Origin: Setophaga petechia
Taxonomy: Eukaryota; Chordata; Aves; Passeriformes; Parulidae
Assembly: GCA_024362935.1 (NCBI GenBank)
Contig: JANCRA010000011.1
Location: 6,937,501 to 7,001,500 of the forward strand
Reading direction: 5' to 3'
DNA length: 64,000 bases
The translations under genes were made by a program, and so were the position numbers. Position 1 is the first letter of the stretch, and each line of letters opens with the position of its first letter. Shown here in pieces: positions 11,098 to 25,000 of the stretch. The notes beneath the pieces were generated by a model. That model searched no databases and was not told the origin of the DNA. It saw nothing but the letters and a program-made list of their open reading frames with translations.

Positions 11098-14000
11098 ACC
11101 ATTTTAAAGTCATTTAGGAAACCATGTGTGCTGTGGATTTATATTGCATCTTTGAGTTTGAATATATTACATTCTACTGGATTTTGACTTCATGGTGCTT
11201 TTTCAAAACAATTTATAAACTAATAGAAAAAAATTCTTATTTAGACTGGTGCCCCATGCTTCTCATCTCATTTTTTCTGCATTGACGACTGAAGTGAGAC
11301 AGCTGACAAAGCTTAAACAGCAGACAGGTTTCCACAAAACTAATTTTACGTGATTATAGCACCCTGAAATGGTTTGCCAGTTTAATCTATGCTTCAGTGT
11401 CAGGGAAGATCAAAAAAGAAAGTGTCTGCATTCTGGGGACAAGATTGTATCGCAACCAGACCTTAGACTGGCCTTTACAACTTGGGAACACTGTAAAAGT
11501 TACACTTCTGTATGAAATTCTAGATGTCTAAATTTAATGGCTAAATTATGAATTCACTTCCTTCAGACTAAGATATAAACAACACAAAAAACCACACACT
11601 TTCACATCATTATCCAGAACAGCAGGCAGATATATAGGCTTTGAATTGTCTTTTGGCAAACTCCAACTCTTCATGAGGTCATGGAAATTAGGACTCCTGA
11701 TGTAATTGCATAGGTGAAGACCTAGAATTGGAGGCAGTGAGCATTTGAATGCTCACACCAAATGTCAACTATCAGTGATTAAAAGTGGGCTATACATAGG
11801 ACCTCTTCCATGCAGAAGACACAAATGGCAGATGACTAAAAAGGAAGAGGCCTACTGTTGTTCCAGTAAACCAGAATCCCCATGCTGTATATCCATCTTT
11901 CTTAGTTCCTTCCAGAATCTTTGGGTGCAAATTAGAAAAAAAATCTGAAAAGAAAGTGCTCCCCCTGGTGAGGAGGAAATCTGAATAGTGAGTCATGTTA
12001 CTGAGCATACCTATCAACTGGTTAAATTATGTGATAATGAGTATGCAGTACTGAAGAGCATTTATGCACCTGCATTTTGAATTTGACACTGATGGGCAAA
12101 GCAAAGGGGAATATATATGTATGAGATTGCTTTATGGCCAATCTTCACTATTTTCTTGATTGACTGATTGGATGACTCACTACTGAGATTTGTCTCTTAC
12201 CACTTAAAAGATTCTCTGCCATAAGACTGTCAGTGGGAAGGAGATTGTTTTTTAGCAAAAGCAGTCATTTGCAGCAATCATGGAAAGAAAAGCAGCCATA
12301 GTAAACAGAGCTAGGAGATACAACCTCAAATATCCTGTTAGTACTCAAAATGTCCTGAAACAAAATATCTGCAGCATGATGGAGAGGGCAGGTCCAGGTC
12401 TTCCAGATTTTTAATGGCAGCTGAAAGGATATCTCTCTGTCTTTATTTTATGCGATTTTTGTGTTCATCCCAGGTTTAGCTGGAAAAATAAATGCTGCTT
12501 ACAAGATCCTCTACATGGGCAAATAATTGCAGTTAGATTATCTAGCCACAAATAAAATGTTTTAGCTAGAGCTTTTCTTTAATGTGAGAAGTTTGCATAA
12601 CCTTGTAACCACTATGACTGCTATGGTTACCTCTGTGGAACAGTAAATACAAGGCAGGGACTCATCGCTGACTCAGAACAGTTCATGTCCTCACAGTTAA
12701 ACTCTGCAACTGCCCAAACCAGAAAAGCTTTATTCAAATGGCCTGTCAGGAGTGGGTTTTAGCCCTTACTAAGCTCCAAACTGTACATGGATACTGCCTG
12801 TGCAAGAACTCATTCACATGACTCTGAACTATGCCAGGGACTAACCTAGAAATTGCATGTCAATCCCTTACCCCTTTTTTATAAACAGAGTAACCACAGC
12901 CTGTAAAATAAGGAATTTTCTTGAGAGAACAAGTTAGAATATACCCTGACATATCCACATATCCCATCTTTCTGGCCAAAGTTCAGTTTTTATTTTGTTT
13001 AGACAAGGGAAGATATCTGCTGGTAAACAAAGTGGACCAGACTCATACGCATATCCTGTAAATCATAACAATTTGTATTTACAAGGATGTATTTATGAGC
13101 TTAACTTCCATCTCACTACACTTTGAGAGTAGAAGAAAATAGAGGTAAATTTGCAGTTGAAAGTGGGTTCACACCTGCATTAAATGAAGGCAGAAATAAT
13201 GCTTAGATTATTCAGCTTGAGAAAACTAGACACAGATATGGGCACTGATTTCTCCTCTTTCACTAGAAGGTGAGAACTGAGAAGGAAAATACCTTTTTTA
13301 GCTTTTGGTTGCAGGTTTCATTCTAGCAGAGGCTACTTGTCATGTGGGGACTTTTAATGTGTAAGACCAGTAGGGATCTGAATCTATCCTCCTGAGGTAT
13401 ATTACTGCTATGTGAACAACCTTCATTATCTACAGGAAATTGCTGGAATACCACATGTGTTTGTCACTAGGGAATTTTCTAATCGAAACTTCTGTAAACG
13501 CTTATGGAATCTCTTCTGAATTGCAGAATGCCAAACATCAATGCCCGACATCTCTGTATCCAAAAGCAGAGTGCATATTTGGATATCACTGAGATTCATA
13601 GAGACCCAAGGCATTCACCCTTTCCTGCTAGTGAGCAGCCTTTCTGACAGGCTGACACAAGCAACCTGCCAAACCAGACTCTTGGAACCTATATATAGAA
13701 CCTATCTTATGGTACTATAAGCCTCATACTCATAAAGTTTTTATGTGGGGATACTGCTTCTTAGACCCTTGCTGCATCAGTTTAAAAATTGTTGGTTCTT
13801 GCAGACAGCTGCTCCTTTTGTTTCTCCCCATTTTGTGCTTCTTGCTCTTATCTTTCAACACCTTTTGTTGCTTTCAGCACTCCTTTAATCTTCTTGGTTT
13901 AATTGCTTTAATCTTGCTTTAATCCATTTGACAATGGATTTTTCTGTTTGCCTTGCCTTTTCTAATAAAGGTATTTTAACACATGCCTTTCCTTTCTCCT

Positions 14001-14257
14001 TGTTCTTTTCTTTGGTCTTCTGTTAAAAAGTTTCTGTTTCTCTTCTATTCTGTTTGCCTGTCCTTGTTCCCCAGATCAACTTCTAGATAAATAGATTATA
14101 AACAGGATTCTTGTCCCATATTCATCTGCTAGTGTGAGATATTTACCTGAACTAGAAAAGGCTATCTAAGGACTCCTGAAAACTGTCACCTATAGAGGAA
14201 TAAAAAAGCAGGTTTTGGTATTCTGGTGCTTTAGTTTTAACCATTTCTAGTAGCAAG
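11098..14257. other. unique AT-rich noncoding stretch
   Basis: No gene or clear repeat. A pyrimidine-rich segment at about 13790-14080, containing TCTAATAAAG, has the look of an LTR U5 or a processed tail, but I could not match it and leave it unassigned. Confidence 0.5.
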
Positions 14258-14400
14258 ATCCCTATTTGTTTGGGTAGAGCATGGCGTTAATAATGCCAAG
14301 GACACAGATTTGATCCCTGTGCAGGCCACATACTCAAGAGCTGGACTTGGTGATCCTTATGGATTACCCCTCCATCTTAGAATGTTCTGTGATTCTGAAT
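14258..14400 (+). mobile_element. tRNA-Ile-derived SINE with CR1 tail (TguSINE1-like)
   Basis: The 5' half resembles tRNA-Ile: a degraded start, the A-box region TGGGTAGAGCATGG, an anticodon arm TGGCG-TTAATAA-TGCCA whose 7-base loop holds the AAT anticodon, and a B-box-like GATTTGATCCC followed by an acceptor-like GCAGGCCA. The 3' half, from GAGCTGGACTTGGTGATCC to GTTCTGTGATTCTG, matches the 3' end of CR1 LINEs. A tRNA-Ile/CR1 chimera is the architecture I know as TguSINE1 of songbirds. Transcription would be by RNA polymerase III and mobilisation by CR1. This copy is diverged and presumably inactive. Confidence 0.82.
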
Positions 14401-16363
14401 GATTTTTCACAAAATTAGAGTTGAAGACATTTTGCCCTGAACTCTTCCTTTTCTTCCTGCAATGCTCATCAAGATTTTTCTAGTTTTGTGAGGCTATGGC
14501 AGAATAGGACCCACAGAAAATATTTCACAGACATGTTTGTGGAAAAATGCAAGTATGATTTTGGTATAAGATCAACTAATTTAGTTAAATTATTGCATTA
14601 TGATTGATTTATATGCATGAAGTTTTAAAGTCTGTATGGTATGGATACTTAACCTCTAGTACAAGAGACAATATTTTGACAGTATTTATTTTCAGGGAAC
14701 ATTTAATCTGTTTTAAACACCCTCATGAGAAGAAAGTCACAAGAGATGATGACAAGATGGATACATATGTAATTTGTAAAATCAAAGAGATGGATTAAAA
14801 AGAACCTTGCAGATAAGGTTTAGTTCAACCAATATGTTTCTTTGTGAAAATGATTCACTACTGTTTTGCACTGTCACTTAAAAATACCTTCAAGATTTGA
14901 ATAGAATAAGATTCCCTTGTTCAGATGGAGACTAAGCATAGAGACTCTGGGTCTCAGAATTAGAAGACTCTGTTGCTACTCTTTCTGCAAAGTCATTGTA
15001 CACCATATATCCCTCCAAATAATAATAACATATATATCTCTCCAAATCTCACAATGCTCTGTGTGGCAAATTACAGGTAAACATAACATTTTTACTGAAA
15101 GCCACATCCCTACAGTAAGCCCCCAAGCATACTTTCATCAGAGCTCATTACCTCTGAATCAGTTTCCCCCTGTGACTTAAAATATGGACAGAGTGAGTTT
15201 GTAGCCACTCAAAGTGCAGGCAAGGAAAGCCTGTATCACCTCTGAGTGTGTGCAGCACAGGCTTGCACCTAGCCACAGCAGACACACTGCAGACCTCTGT
15301 CCAGTGTGTTAAAATTGTATAGCGATTCCCTAAGAATATATGGGGATTGCAGAAGGAAAAATCCAGGACTGAAACATACCTGCATGATAAACTGAAGGAA
15401 AGGACACCCAGGAGCATTTTTTGTTTTTCAAGGAAAGCGGAGACAGATGACATCATTCATTATTTACCATAAATCCTACTTGTATACTGAGAGAAGGATT
15501 TTGGACCATCTTTCAAGCATCTGATTTCTCACACTGAGCTGAGAAAGCTCAGGAAAAAAAAATTCTGTCCTATTATTTTACCATATCTATTTAATGATGC
15601 AATATTTGGTTCTAAAACAATAAAGTTCAGACCACTAGCATGATAGTCCCAGGATTATTTAAACCAGGTTTCTTAAAACTAGGGAAAACATAGAATAGTT
15701 TGAATCAAGTGAATGGCAATCTCAAGTAAATGCCTAAGTGTTCTGATACAGGCCTGGACAGAAGTATGAAAAATACTTTGGAAATTTTTGTAGGAAAAAA
15801 ACACACCAAGAGGACATGACAATGATAATGCAGCAAAAAAACAGCAAACATGCACCAAGAAAAAGGAAACTTGTTGAAGTTAGAATGACTGAACTAAACT
15901 ATGAATTTGGAAAAATAAAAAGGAGCAGAATGTTTTTGCACTGATAGACTTAGAACAAGATGCAACTTAGGAAAAAATGATCCAATTTCAGATTCAACAG
16001 TGTTATTTCCAATGTGATTTGCTCAGTTTTAACATTAAAACATTTAACATTAAAACCAAATCTTGTAACTATGCAAATTTAGGACACTTAACAGCTATAC
16101 TGCCATTGATAACAGGGAAAGTTTTGCTGGGGCTAGAGGGGCAGACAAAGAGGTGAAAAAAATAACAAAAAGTGAGAGTTTGATCTATTCTGCTTTGGAA
16201 TTCTGCAAGCTAAGGAGACAGACCCATGTACTTCAGTCCCTCTGCTTGCTTTGGTTTTTTTTCTATGCTCATAAGTTTACTATCCTGACAAGTCCAAACA
16301 GTCTATTTTAACCCACTTAGTGACAAAAGGCTGTTGTCCTAAAATCTTTAACTGTTTTTTCAG
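14401..16363. other. unique AT-rich noncoding stretch
   Basis: No gene or named repeat. A near-duplicated word, CATATAT followed by CTCCAAAT, occurs twice at about 15004-15048, and AACATTAAAAC is repeated at 16031-16041 and 16045-16055. Open frames at 14917-15180 (plus) and 15148-15456 (minus) are unsupported. Confidence 0.5.
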
Positions 16364-16552
16364 TCAAGATTTCCCTGATGCAGGAAATGACTCATATCAG
16401 ATCTACCTTGAATGGTAGAAGAACTAGGACTGACCCCTGCAGCGTTTCTCATGTAATATTGGGCTCAGGCGCCGGGGCAGCACTGGGGCATCTCAGAGCC
16501 CAGGTGTCTTCAGCTGGCCCAAGCTGTCAGTGGGAGGCCTTTGCCAGGGTGA
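16364..16552 (+). other. GC-rich exon-like segment with strong splice sites (unproven)
   Basis: AACTGTTTTTTCAG ends at 16363 and GCCAGG|GTGAGTGATA spans 16552/16553, which are strong acceptor and donor matches. The 189 bp between stay open in one frame (two bases, 62 codons, then one base), including RSTLNGRRTRTDPCSV and GSGAGAALGHLRAQ. The block contains GGCGCCGGGG and is far more GC-rich than its flanks, so the lack of stops may be compositional. I recognise no protein family. It could be an exon of an unannotated or noncoding transcript, or a transposon scrap. Confidence 0.25.
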
Positions 16553-16852
16553 GTGATATCCATCCATCTAGCACACACCTGGCACAAGAACGGTGTTGTA
16601 TAGGACTAATTGCCAGTTTTAAGCGCAATCCTGTTTTTACATTTCATCCTCATCAGGCCTATGATTTGGATGTTGCAATTTTATAGAAAGACAGCTGCTG
16701 CAATAAAATCATATGTCAAACAGCATGTACCAGACACAAATCCTATGATGTTACATCTGTTTAATTCTTATTTTTCCCCATCTTACTCCCCTCTTTTCTT
16801 TACTTTGGGAAAACAGGGCCTGGTTTCAATCCAGTTAATCAAATGTAAGCTT

Positions 16853-17110
16853 TGATGTGTTTGATAAGTTCAAGCTTTAGTTGCCATGGTAAAAGCTATC
16901 CTACTTGGTTCTGGCTTTTTATTAATCTTAGTTGGCAAATAGTATTTCACTTAATAATCTGTTTTCTTTCTGAAAAACTAATTCATTAAAGCACGGAGGG
17001 TTTTTATTAATAAATTGAAACACTGAATTATGTTTGCCTGCTGACGTAAAACGCTAAGGTAAGAGTTCAGTTGGCACAAATGAAAATCACACTAGATTCT
17101 TCCTGTCTTA
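16853..17110. promoter_or_regulatory. possible conserved noncoding element with RFX X-box
   Basis: GTTGCCATGGTAAA (16880-16893) matches the RFX X-box consensus GTTRCCATRGYAAC at all but the last position, and a CRE/C-EBP-like TGACGTAA lies at 17042-17049. The stretch between is rich in homeodomain-type ATTA and TAAT words (ATTAATC, CTTAATAATC, TTATTAATAA). This combination is common in ancient vertebrate enhancers. Conservation itself cannot be seen from one sequence. Confidence 0.3.
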
Positions 17111-18931
17111 AAAACTTTGTAGGATTTTGCTGCTTCCTGAATCATTTGGTACCCCTGTTGGATGCAATTGTTTCTTGAGCAGAAGAATTTTAGGAATTAT
17201 TTTCTCTTGAGATATATTATAAGGAGAAATTTGGAAATTGTTTTATCTTGGACTCTTTGTAAGTCAAATTTGAGGGGAGTTAATAGTAAAACAAACCTTT
17301 TTGACATTATTATAAAAAAATCTACTTCGCTGAATTTTATTGTTGCAGAATTATCTGCATGCAAAGGGAATGCCATAGTTGCTTTGCATTATGCTGCAAG
17401 AGTACATCATTGAAAGAAATAAAGAAGACAAGTTCAGTCATGGGCACAAGATTCTTCACGTTATCTAGTTACTAATGTGGATTCTAACATTAAAAACTAA
17501 TATTTCTTTTTTTATCATTGAAAAATCATATTATGTGGTGTTTTTCAACCATATAAACATCAGCAGTTATAAATTATAAGTTACTTTTTCCAATGTTAGT
17601 TGCTAGTTTTGTAAAAGCAACTTTTAAAATTTAGAAATGTTACATAGTCCTTCAATTCAGCAGACTTTAATATTTGAAGGAATCTATATCTGAAAAATAA
17701 TTCTTCAATTGCTGAAATTAATCCTGAAAACCAGTAATATATGCTCTTGATTGTGTGGGACATTCATATCTTCTCTCAGTCATCTTTCAGGGTATTTGGG
17801 CAACTGATAAAACTGGTGCAATCAAATTACCCATAGCCAGCAAAACTAGTAAGTAGTGAGTGAAATTAGTCAAGCCTGTGATGTGAAGAGCTTTTAAGAT
17901 CATGTGGTTTCAGGACCGAAAATTTTTGGTCCTGGTAGAAAATTCTTCTAGTCTCTGTGCGCAGAACTTGGAGGCCTTCAGCACAGGGACTCCTATTTCC
18001 AGATCTGTTGTCATTTTTTTTCAAAATGCTGGGGTATTTTTCCAGAGGAAGCTCTGTCTTTTTAGAGCTGTCTCTCTAGGAAGACTTGTGAGATGCTGCC
18101 ACCTCTGCTACAGAAAGCTCAGCAGTGTCTAGATTGACATGCAAGTTGGGCTACTAAAGACTATTTGTCTGAGCCAATAACACGTGGACAAAGCCTTTTC
18201 TCAAGAAACATCTACAGCTGTGGAAGAATATGACTGCTGATTTTGTAAAAAGAAAAGATTGACAAATTTATCAGGAAAACTTGCCTGTGAGAAGATCCAT
18301 GCCTGATCAGTTCTGCTTCATTGCTTTAGCAGCTATTGAGCTTCTGCTAAATGCTGTGTGAGTCTAAAAATGAATCCTGGCAACTTGGCTAATACTGCTT
18401 GTAAAAAGGATTGCAATCAAGCTCTGAATTTTGCATAAAAAACAAATCATCACACTGCTTGAAGCTTGGAGCTTTCTTTACTGCCCTGTTGAATAATTAA
18501 TGATAAAGCCTGAAAGGGCAAGATTGACTCAACAAAGTGTATTGTCTGAAGCACATTTGGAAAAGGTTTTCTTTACTTTTATCCCAAAAAAGCAAATGCA
18601 TTTTTGTTGTTCTGATGTTTTTGTTTCCTTTGCCCTTTTTAGCCATTCTTAGATCATAAGTGCATAGCATTTTGCTTTGTTTAAAGAGGTTAGTAATAAA
18701 AATATTGATATTTTTTTGAAGTGTATTGAATTTGCTCCTGAGGCAGACAAGGTTGTTTGGTGATTAGAGCTGTAGGGTTTAAAGATACAGTTGGCTGGGT
18801 TTTGGGGCTTGTTTTGGTTTTCCATCTTATAGAATGTTATACCATAGCCTGGAAAAGAAAACAGCATTACAAGCTCTTTTCAAATTAATACAGGTGTTTT
18901 GAACAGATAAATAAATGTATTATCCTTTAGT

Positions 18932-19016
18932 TATGGAATAATTATATTATTCCATACATATAGGATATTTATATCTAGGATATAAATATAGGATATTTTT
19001 ATATCCTCTATTTAGG
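18932..19016. repeat. AT-rich palindrome cluster
   Basis: TATGGAATAAT and ATTATTCCATA form a perfect 11-bp inverted repeat with a 3-bp spacer (18932-18956). Immediately after it come repeated TAGGATATTTATATC-type words (about 18961-19007) that are partly complementary to one another. Such tracts can extrude cruciforms and tend to vary in length. No function is implied. Confidence 0.75.
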
Positions 19017-22000
19017 TGACAGTGAATCTGCTTATTCTGATTTGTCTATCTTTACCACTGTGAGTCTCTGTAAAGAAGTGATCCTGACATTGGAATCTGG
19101 CTGGTTATAGTAAACCAACTTGTTCTTTGAAGGGAAGATGTGTTATTTCTATACCACTGGAGAATGATGGTTTAAATAAGGTTTATTATAATCACCAATT
19201 AACAGCCACTCAAAAAACAAGAGACACTAAATAAAAGTCCTGCTCATATACAGTATAAATCAGAACATTCCAACACCGCATTGTCATTGCAGGGGTTATA
19301 GGAGATGTGTGAGCAATTCAGGTTCATGAGGTCAGAGGTGAGAAAACTTTTATCAAGGAGTGAGAGGTAAGGGACAGAGTGTCTCCAGAATGTAGGAAAA
19401 GGAGGATTGCTCCTGCCCAGCAGCAGGTATATGCTGCAAGGAAACCATGCCCACCGTCAGCACAAGGATTTTTTCAGTGACTTGGAAGACAATACAGTGA
19501 AATAGTTATGCTGGGTAAATCTTTTGATCAAGGCTGTTTAAAATAGTATCATGGCTTATTACTCTCAGCCTTGTCATATAGCTGATGTTAGCATACAAAA
19601 CAATTTCCATCAGAAGATGAGATTGGTGCCAGAGAGTTTTTGCCTAGTTTGTGTTGGCAAAGAATACACAGCAGTTCTGTTTACCTAGTGATACCTTCTC
19701 CTGGTCTTAAAAAAATTGAGAACCAGATATGCTTAAGTAATAAGGGGTTTTTACCTCAGTATTTTAAAAAGGATCCTCCCTTATTGGTGCACGACTTTGG
19801 CAAGGTGGAATACACTGCAATGTGCACACACAATAGATTGAGTTTACAGTTTATAGACTTTACAAATTAGCATATCTAAAAAGGATGCCCCAATGGGAGA
19901 CCTGGATGAATGGCATATTATTCCCCATCTGTGGAATTCCCCCCTGGATGGGCAAACCTTTTGTTTTCAGGTTGTATTCTAGAGAGTACCTTGGTTTTCC
20001 AAGATAGCGTAGGGTTTTCCAGCCTCCAACTGCAAGGCCTTTAGGATGTTTGGTCTCCTGGCCTAATAAAATACTGGGACTATTCTAAGCTATCAGACTT
20101 AAAGAATTACAAGTATGCATGCTAAGAATACTGAGGATACATAAAAGTTTATATAAAAGGTATATAAAAAAGGGGAAAAAAAACACCTTAGCCTTCACTA
20201 GAACAATCAGGAAAACAACAAATTCATCTTAAAATATGCTTCTATCATTTCATAGTTGGACTAGATTTCCAAGACCTTTTTTTTTGAGTTAAAGTTATTT
20301 TCCTGGTTTTGTCATCTTTCATATTTTGTTTTGGCAAGTCAGTATTTTTTTTCTGACAAATTCTCATCTTACACCAGTCAGAGTAGTGATATACTGGGCA
20401 CGCAGGATACACAATTGCTGACACTCTTTATATGCAGTATAGGCTGCAATTTTGATGACTTGAAACCCAGTCTAATTGCTAGTTTCTCCATTTCATCTTG
20501 CTGGCCCTGCCTACACATTCCAGTCTCTTCCTTGCTCTGGCTCCAGTGCCTGCCAGCCCCTGTGTACAGCACAGTAAGTTAGCACTAAACAGACCTGACA
20601 GTAAAGGCAAGTGTTTTCTCATGATTCAGCACTCTGTGTCAGCTCAGCTGGAGCTGGCTCAAGAAGGCCTGATGGAAGGAGAGTGAAACTCTGGCAGGCA
20701 GCACTGAGATCAGCTTAGGCTGCCACAGGGCAAACACTTGTGTCTCTCACAGCTATTTCTCCACAGTATCTGTACCTATCTCACAAAATATCCCGTTCCA
20801 TTTAACACCCGTTTAACACTGATAGGTAGCAGCCAGTGTGTCATTCAGCTTTTGCAGCACCTACCTCACACACACACTGAAGGTACACCTGAAGGCTATC
20901 ACTAAGACTAGCAATGCAACACTTTTTTTGCTGTTTAACAATATTGTTAACAGCTGGAAATTTAATGCATTACTTTTGCTAGAAGTCGTTTTTATCTGCT
21001 TAAGACTACACAAGAAGACTCTTGGGATAACAGACCTGCAATCATGGTGAAATAGGAGAACCTGTATAATGACCTAAACCAACAGGAATGGCTACAATGA
21101 AAACATGACCAACTAGCTTGTATTGTTACAAGTTTTCATAAAAGAGAATATGGGCTATATTACATGGCTAATAAAGCATTTTATGCTTCACTTAGTCATA
21201 TCCACTTCTGAAAAGGGCTGTTTCTATCATGAAGTGCATTTGTCACTCACAGGAGAAGGATGGTGACACCTAAATGTGAGATAACAAAAGTCCCAAATTA
21301 ATGGTTCTAGGTGATGTTGTAGGAAAGAAGAGTATGGAACGAGAGGTCTAGGGTCATTCATTTAGTAGTGAAAAACATCAGGAAAAGATCTGCAAACTGT
21401 GTTGGGGATGCATGTCTTGGGATGTTGTGGTATTAGATAAAAGGTACTTGATCATTTAAGGATGGATTACAAACAGCACAGGAAATGGGTGATTTAGTAC
21501 CTCTCCCATTTGTTAGGTTTGGATAATTCTGTTATCTACCTTTTCCCTTTGCTGGGGATAAATAGGCTCAACTCCCATGAGGAACCTGTTCTGCTATACT
21601 GCCGCCAGTTGTAAGAGTAGTTTGAGAATCCCTCAAAGAAAGCAATTAGAATGCTAATAATTTTGTAATTTTCCTGTTCTCTTTTTTAACTCTCTATCAA
21701 GCAGAGATTTATATTTGCTCATCATAGATTTCTTTCATTAAAAGCAAAAGATACAAAGAGAAAAAGAAAATGTTTTGCTTTTGCAAAGTTGCTCTTTGCT
21801 GTTGCATAGAAGACAAAATAGCTGTAATATCTAATTAGTCACCTTTTAATTTACTGTGAAAGTGAATTAAATGAAGCTTTTTTACTATGCCTCCTTCAGT
21901 TTGTCCAGACAGCATGCACTTTATCCTTTGATATTTTTAATGGATGGGTCAAACTAACATGGTCACAGTGGAGTTTTAAGCAACTCAGGTTTTGGAAGAA

Positions 22001-25000
22001 TCAACAAGTTTAAGCACTTGGCCCAGCCATCATGAACTTCTCTAAATTGCATTTAATTGCATTAAGTTTCTCCCAGAAATTGCAGCATTTTTTCATTATT
22101 TCCTGAAGTTTAGTAATTATGGTTGCAGTGCTGGTGTTTAAGACACACAACAATAACCAGATTAACTGAAAATGTTTGACGAGTCAAGTACTTCTTCGAG
22201 CTTATTCTTCACCATTGATTTGAAAATAGCATTTTGTTTTAGATATAAAATTGTAGAGCACTTTCTGTTTACTCTATTCTGGAAAATTCTCTGTATTCCT
22301 GGGTTTAGTTTCTCTTTTAATTTCTTTGTTTTGATGTTTGTTTTTTTTTTTTCCTTTTGTGATTTGAATACAATATTACACAGCTTTTCAGTATGGTTTT
22401 CATAGCTTCTCATAACAATGAGAGAGACGTTTCCTCCATTGTGTTTGTTTCCAAATACATTTGGGTTGTTTCTTTTGTATAATGTTCTTGCAGAAGCAGG
22501 TTATTAAACTTGCATTGGGAGGAATACAGAAGATTAGTTTCTAGCTCTTCTTTTATGGATTTAGACACATGATCTTTCAGGAATGTATTGCCTACAGTTC
22601 AGTAATGTGTTCTACATAATATATATATGAGGGCAAATTCAGTCACTTTTTTTCTTTTCTTAGGAATTTTATATTAAAATAAAAAAGAAATCTGGTTGGT
22701 TTTCTTCTTGCTTATGCTTTTTTCCCCCCGTATTACTCCCACTTTATGCTGAAATACGTTTGGAATGAATAATAGTTGTCAATGACTGCCAGGCTTACAT
22801 TTTAGTTAGCAATTAGAAAAATTATACAAAGTGTTCAATTTATCAGAAGATAGAGTGGCTAGAGAATTTCTTCATTCCCTTAGAGGTGGGTTATAATATA
22901 GGGCAGTAGTACTCTATGATCAAAACACTATAAATTATTGTAGAGATATTCAACGAGAATTGTATGTAAACTTGCATCAACTTTGGCCTAAGGGGCTCAC
23001 ATTTAGCACACCAATGAGGTGGAAAAAACAAGCCAAAAAGAAATGAGAAGAAATGATCTTTCTTTTTCTTCCACCAGGAATTCAGATTCCAGATTGGGAG
23101 GTTTTATCAGTGGACACGCCTTTGTTATTTTTATGCATGTATTTTATATGGAACAGAGCAGTTTCTTCTGTACTTAACAAAAAGTGCGCATTTCTTTGTC
23201 GATTCCAAAGCAAAGAATATAAAGAAAATCCATTGCTTCCTTTCACTCTGGCACCTCCTCATTGTGCATTTAAAGACATAGAGCAGAATGGCATTTTGAT
23301 TGCCTTGCTATGCAGAGCTGTTAATGATATACAGACAATGAGGAAGACATTTTTCGGTATGGAACAGCAATAGTAGACTAGAGGGAGAAACAGATGGATG
23401 GGTAAAAGAATGCTTGGATCGCTGTCAGCAGAAGTGTTGTAGTTGGCTCCTTTCCTGTCCCCGAGGAAGCCCCAGTGCTGGGAGAGGCTCCTGCTGCCCA
23501 GCAGATGACATCAGCACGATATGTTCCTGTGATGAGCTGTGAATTCTGACTGTCACACCGTGTCTCTCATGGGACAGCAGTACTTTACCCAGACACTGAC
23601 GAACTTTGGGCTTGAAAAGCAGCTTCAGATAAACTGTTCTAACTTTTGAGCACAATGACAATTCTTAACTGAAAAAGACAGTAATAATTGCTCTGACAGT
23701 TACCTCAACAATACCATGCAGGAATCTTTGCTCTTACTCCTCTTCATGTGAACAGTAACCTGCTTTCTGTTCCTGCGCTTTTCACTGATTATAAACTGGA
23801 CGTCATCTTTTCTCAGAATGTCTCTCTTTCACTCTCTCTCTCAGACAACTGTGACAAATTACAATCAAATCCTTTCTAAACTCCTGTTAAGTAGACAATT
23901 AAGAGAAAACAGTAAGGTTATGCTTTCATCCAAAAAGTTTCAGATAATATATGTATATCATAACCTGATCCATTGAATCTCAACATTAAGAATGAATCGC
24001 TTATTGCAAAGAAAATTACCATATTATAAAGATAACATAAATATTTTCATTTAGGTGAATGTGTTGGGGAAAAGAAACACCCTACACAGGCCTTAAATTA
24101 GTCATTGTGCCTGAGAAGAAACTAAATGTTTTTCTGCCTGAATAGTATGCTTCTATGATGTAAATTGATCATTATAATCTGAATTTTAAAAATTGCATTT
24201 ATTCAAATGAATTTAAGAACGTAGATTCCCAAGTCTGAATCCTATGCATCTTACACAATGAAAAAATTGAAGATAAATAAAATCCATTTCTGCTTATATT
24301 TTCAATTATATGACTTTCAAGTCATTGACATAATAAAGATTTACATATTTCTGAAACTGTTAATTATATCATAAATCATGCATTTCAGGAATGATAAAAA
24401 ATTAGTTAGTTTTACTTGTCTGTTTTTTTTTTTTCTTAGTCCATTCAACATTGCAGTTGGCAAAAGAAATTAAAAAATACCTTTTTCTGTACAAAACCTG
24501 CAAAGTTTGGAAAATGCCTTATATCTTATATTGCAGCTTGCGTGTTTTACCTGCCAAAAATCCAGAATTCCTCCAAAAACTATTCATGTAATAATTGAAC
24601 ACACTTCCTGTGTGAGACTCAGGAAAAAATGATCAATGCCAAGGTTTTTTTTCTCCATTAAACAAATCAGGTTTATAAAATAAAGAGATAAATAGGAAGA
24701 GGAGAAAAAAGTGAAAGGAAGAAGATAAATAAGGGGAAAATTCACTAAACAGAAAGAGAAACAAATAAACAAATATCTTCCTTTTCCAAATGCTATCAGG
24801 AAAAATAACACTTATTTGGTTGATGCTCTTTGCTATTGCTCAAAAACTGAAGGGATGATATTTTTAAAAATATAGTAAAGATCTTAAAGAGGGAGGAAAT
24901 CCTGGAAAGACTTCCAGGCATATGTACACACCCTTCCCATAACCCAAAAATAAAACTGTTTGTTTAGCATGATTTAATGTAACATTAACACTTGCAATTT

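Noticed and set aside
13790..14080. Pyrimidine-rich stretch with TCTAATAAAG like an LTR U5
   Set aside because: No U3, no TG/CA ends and no shared U5 signature.
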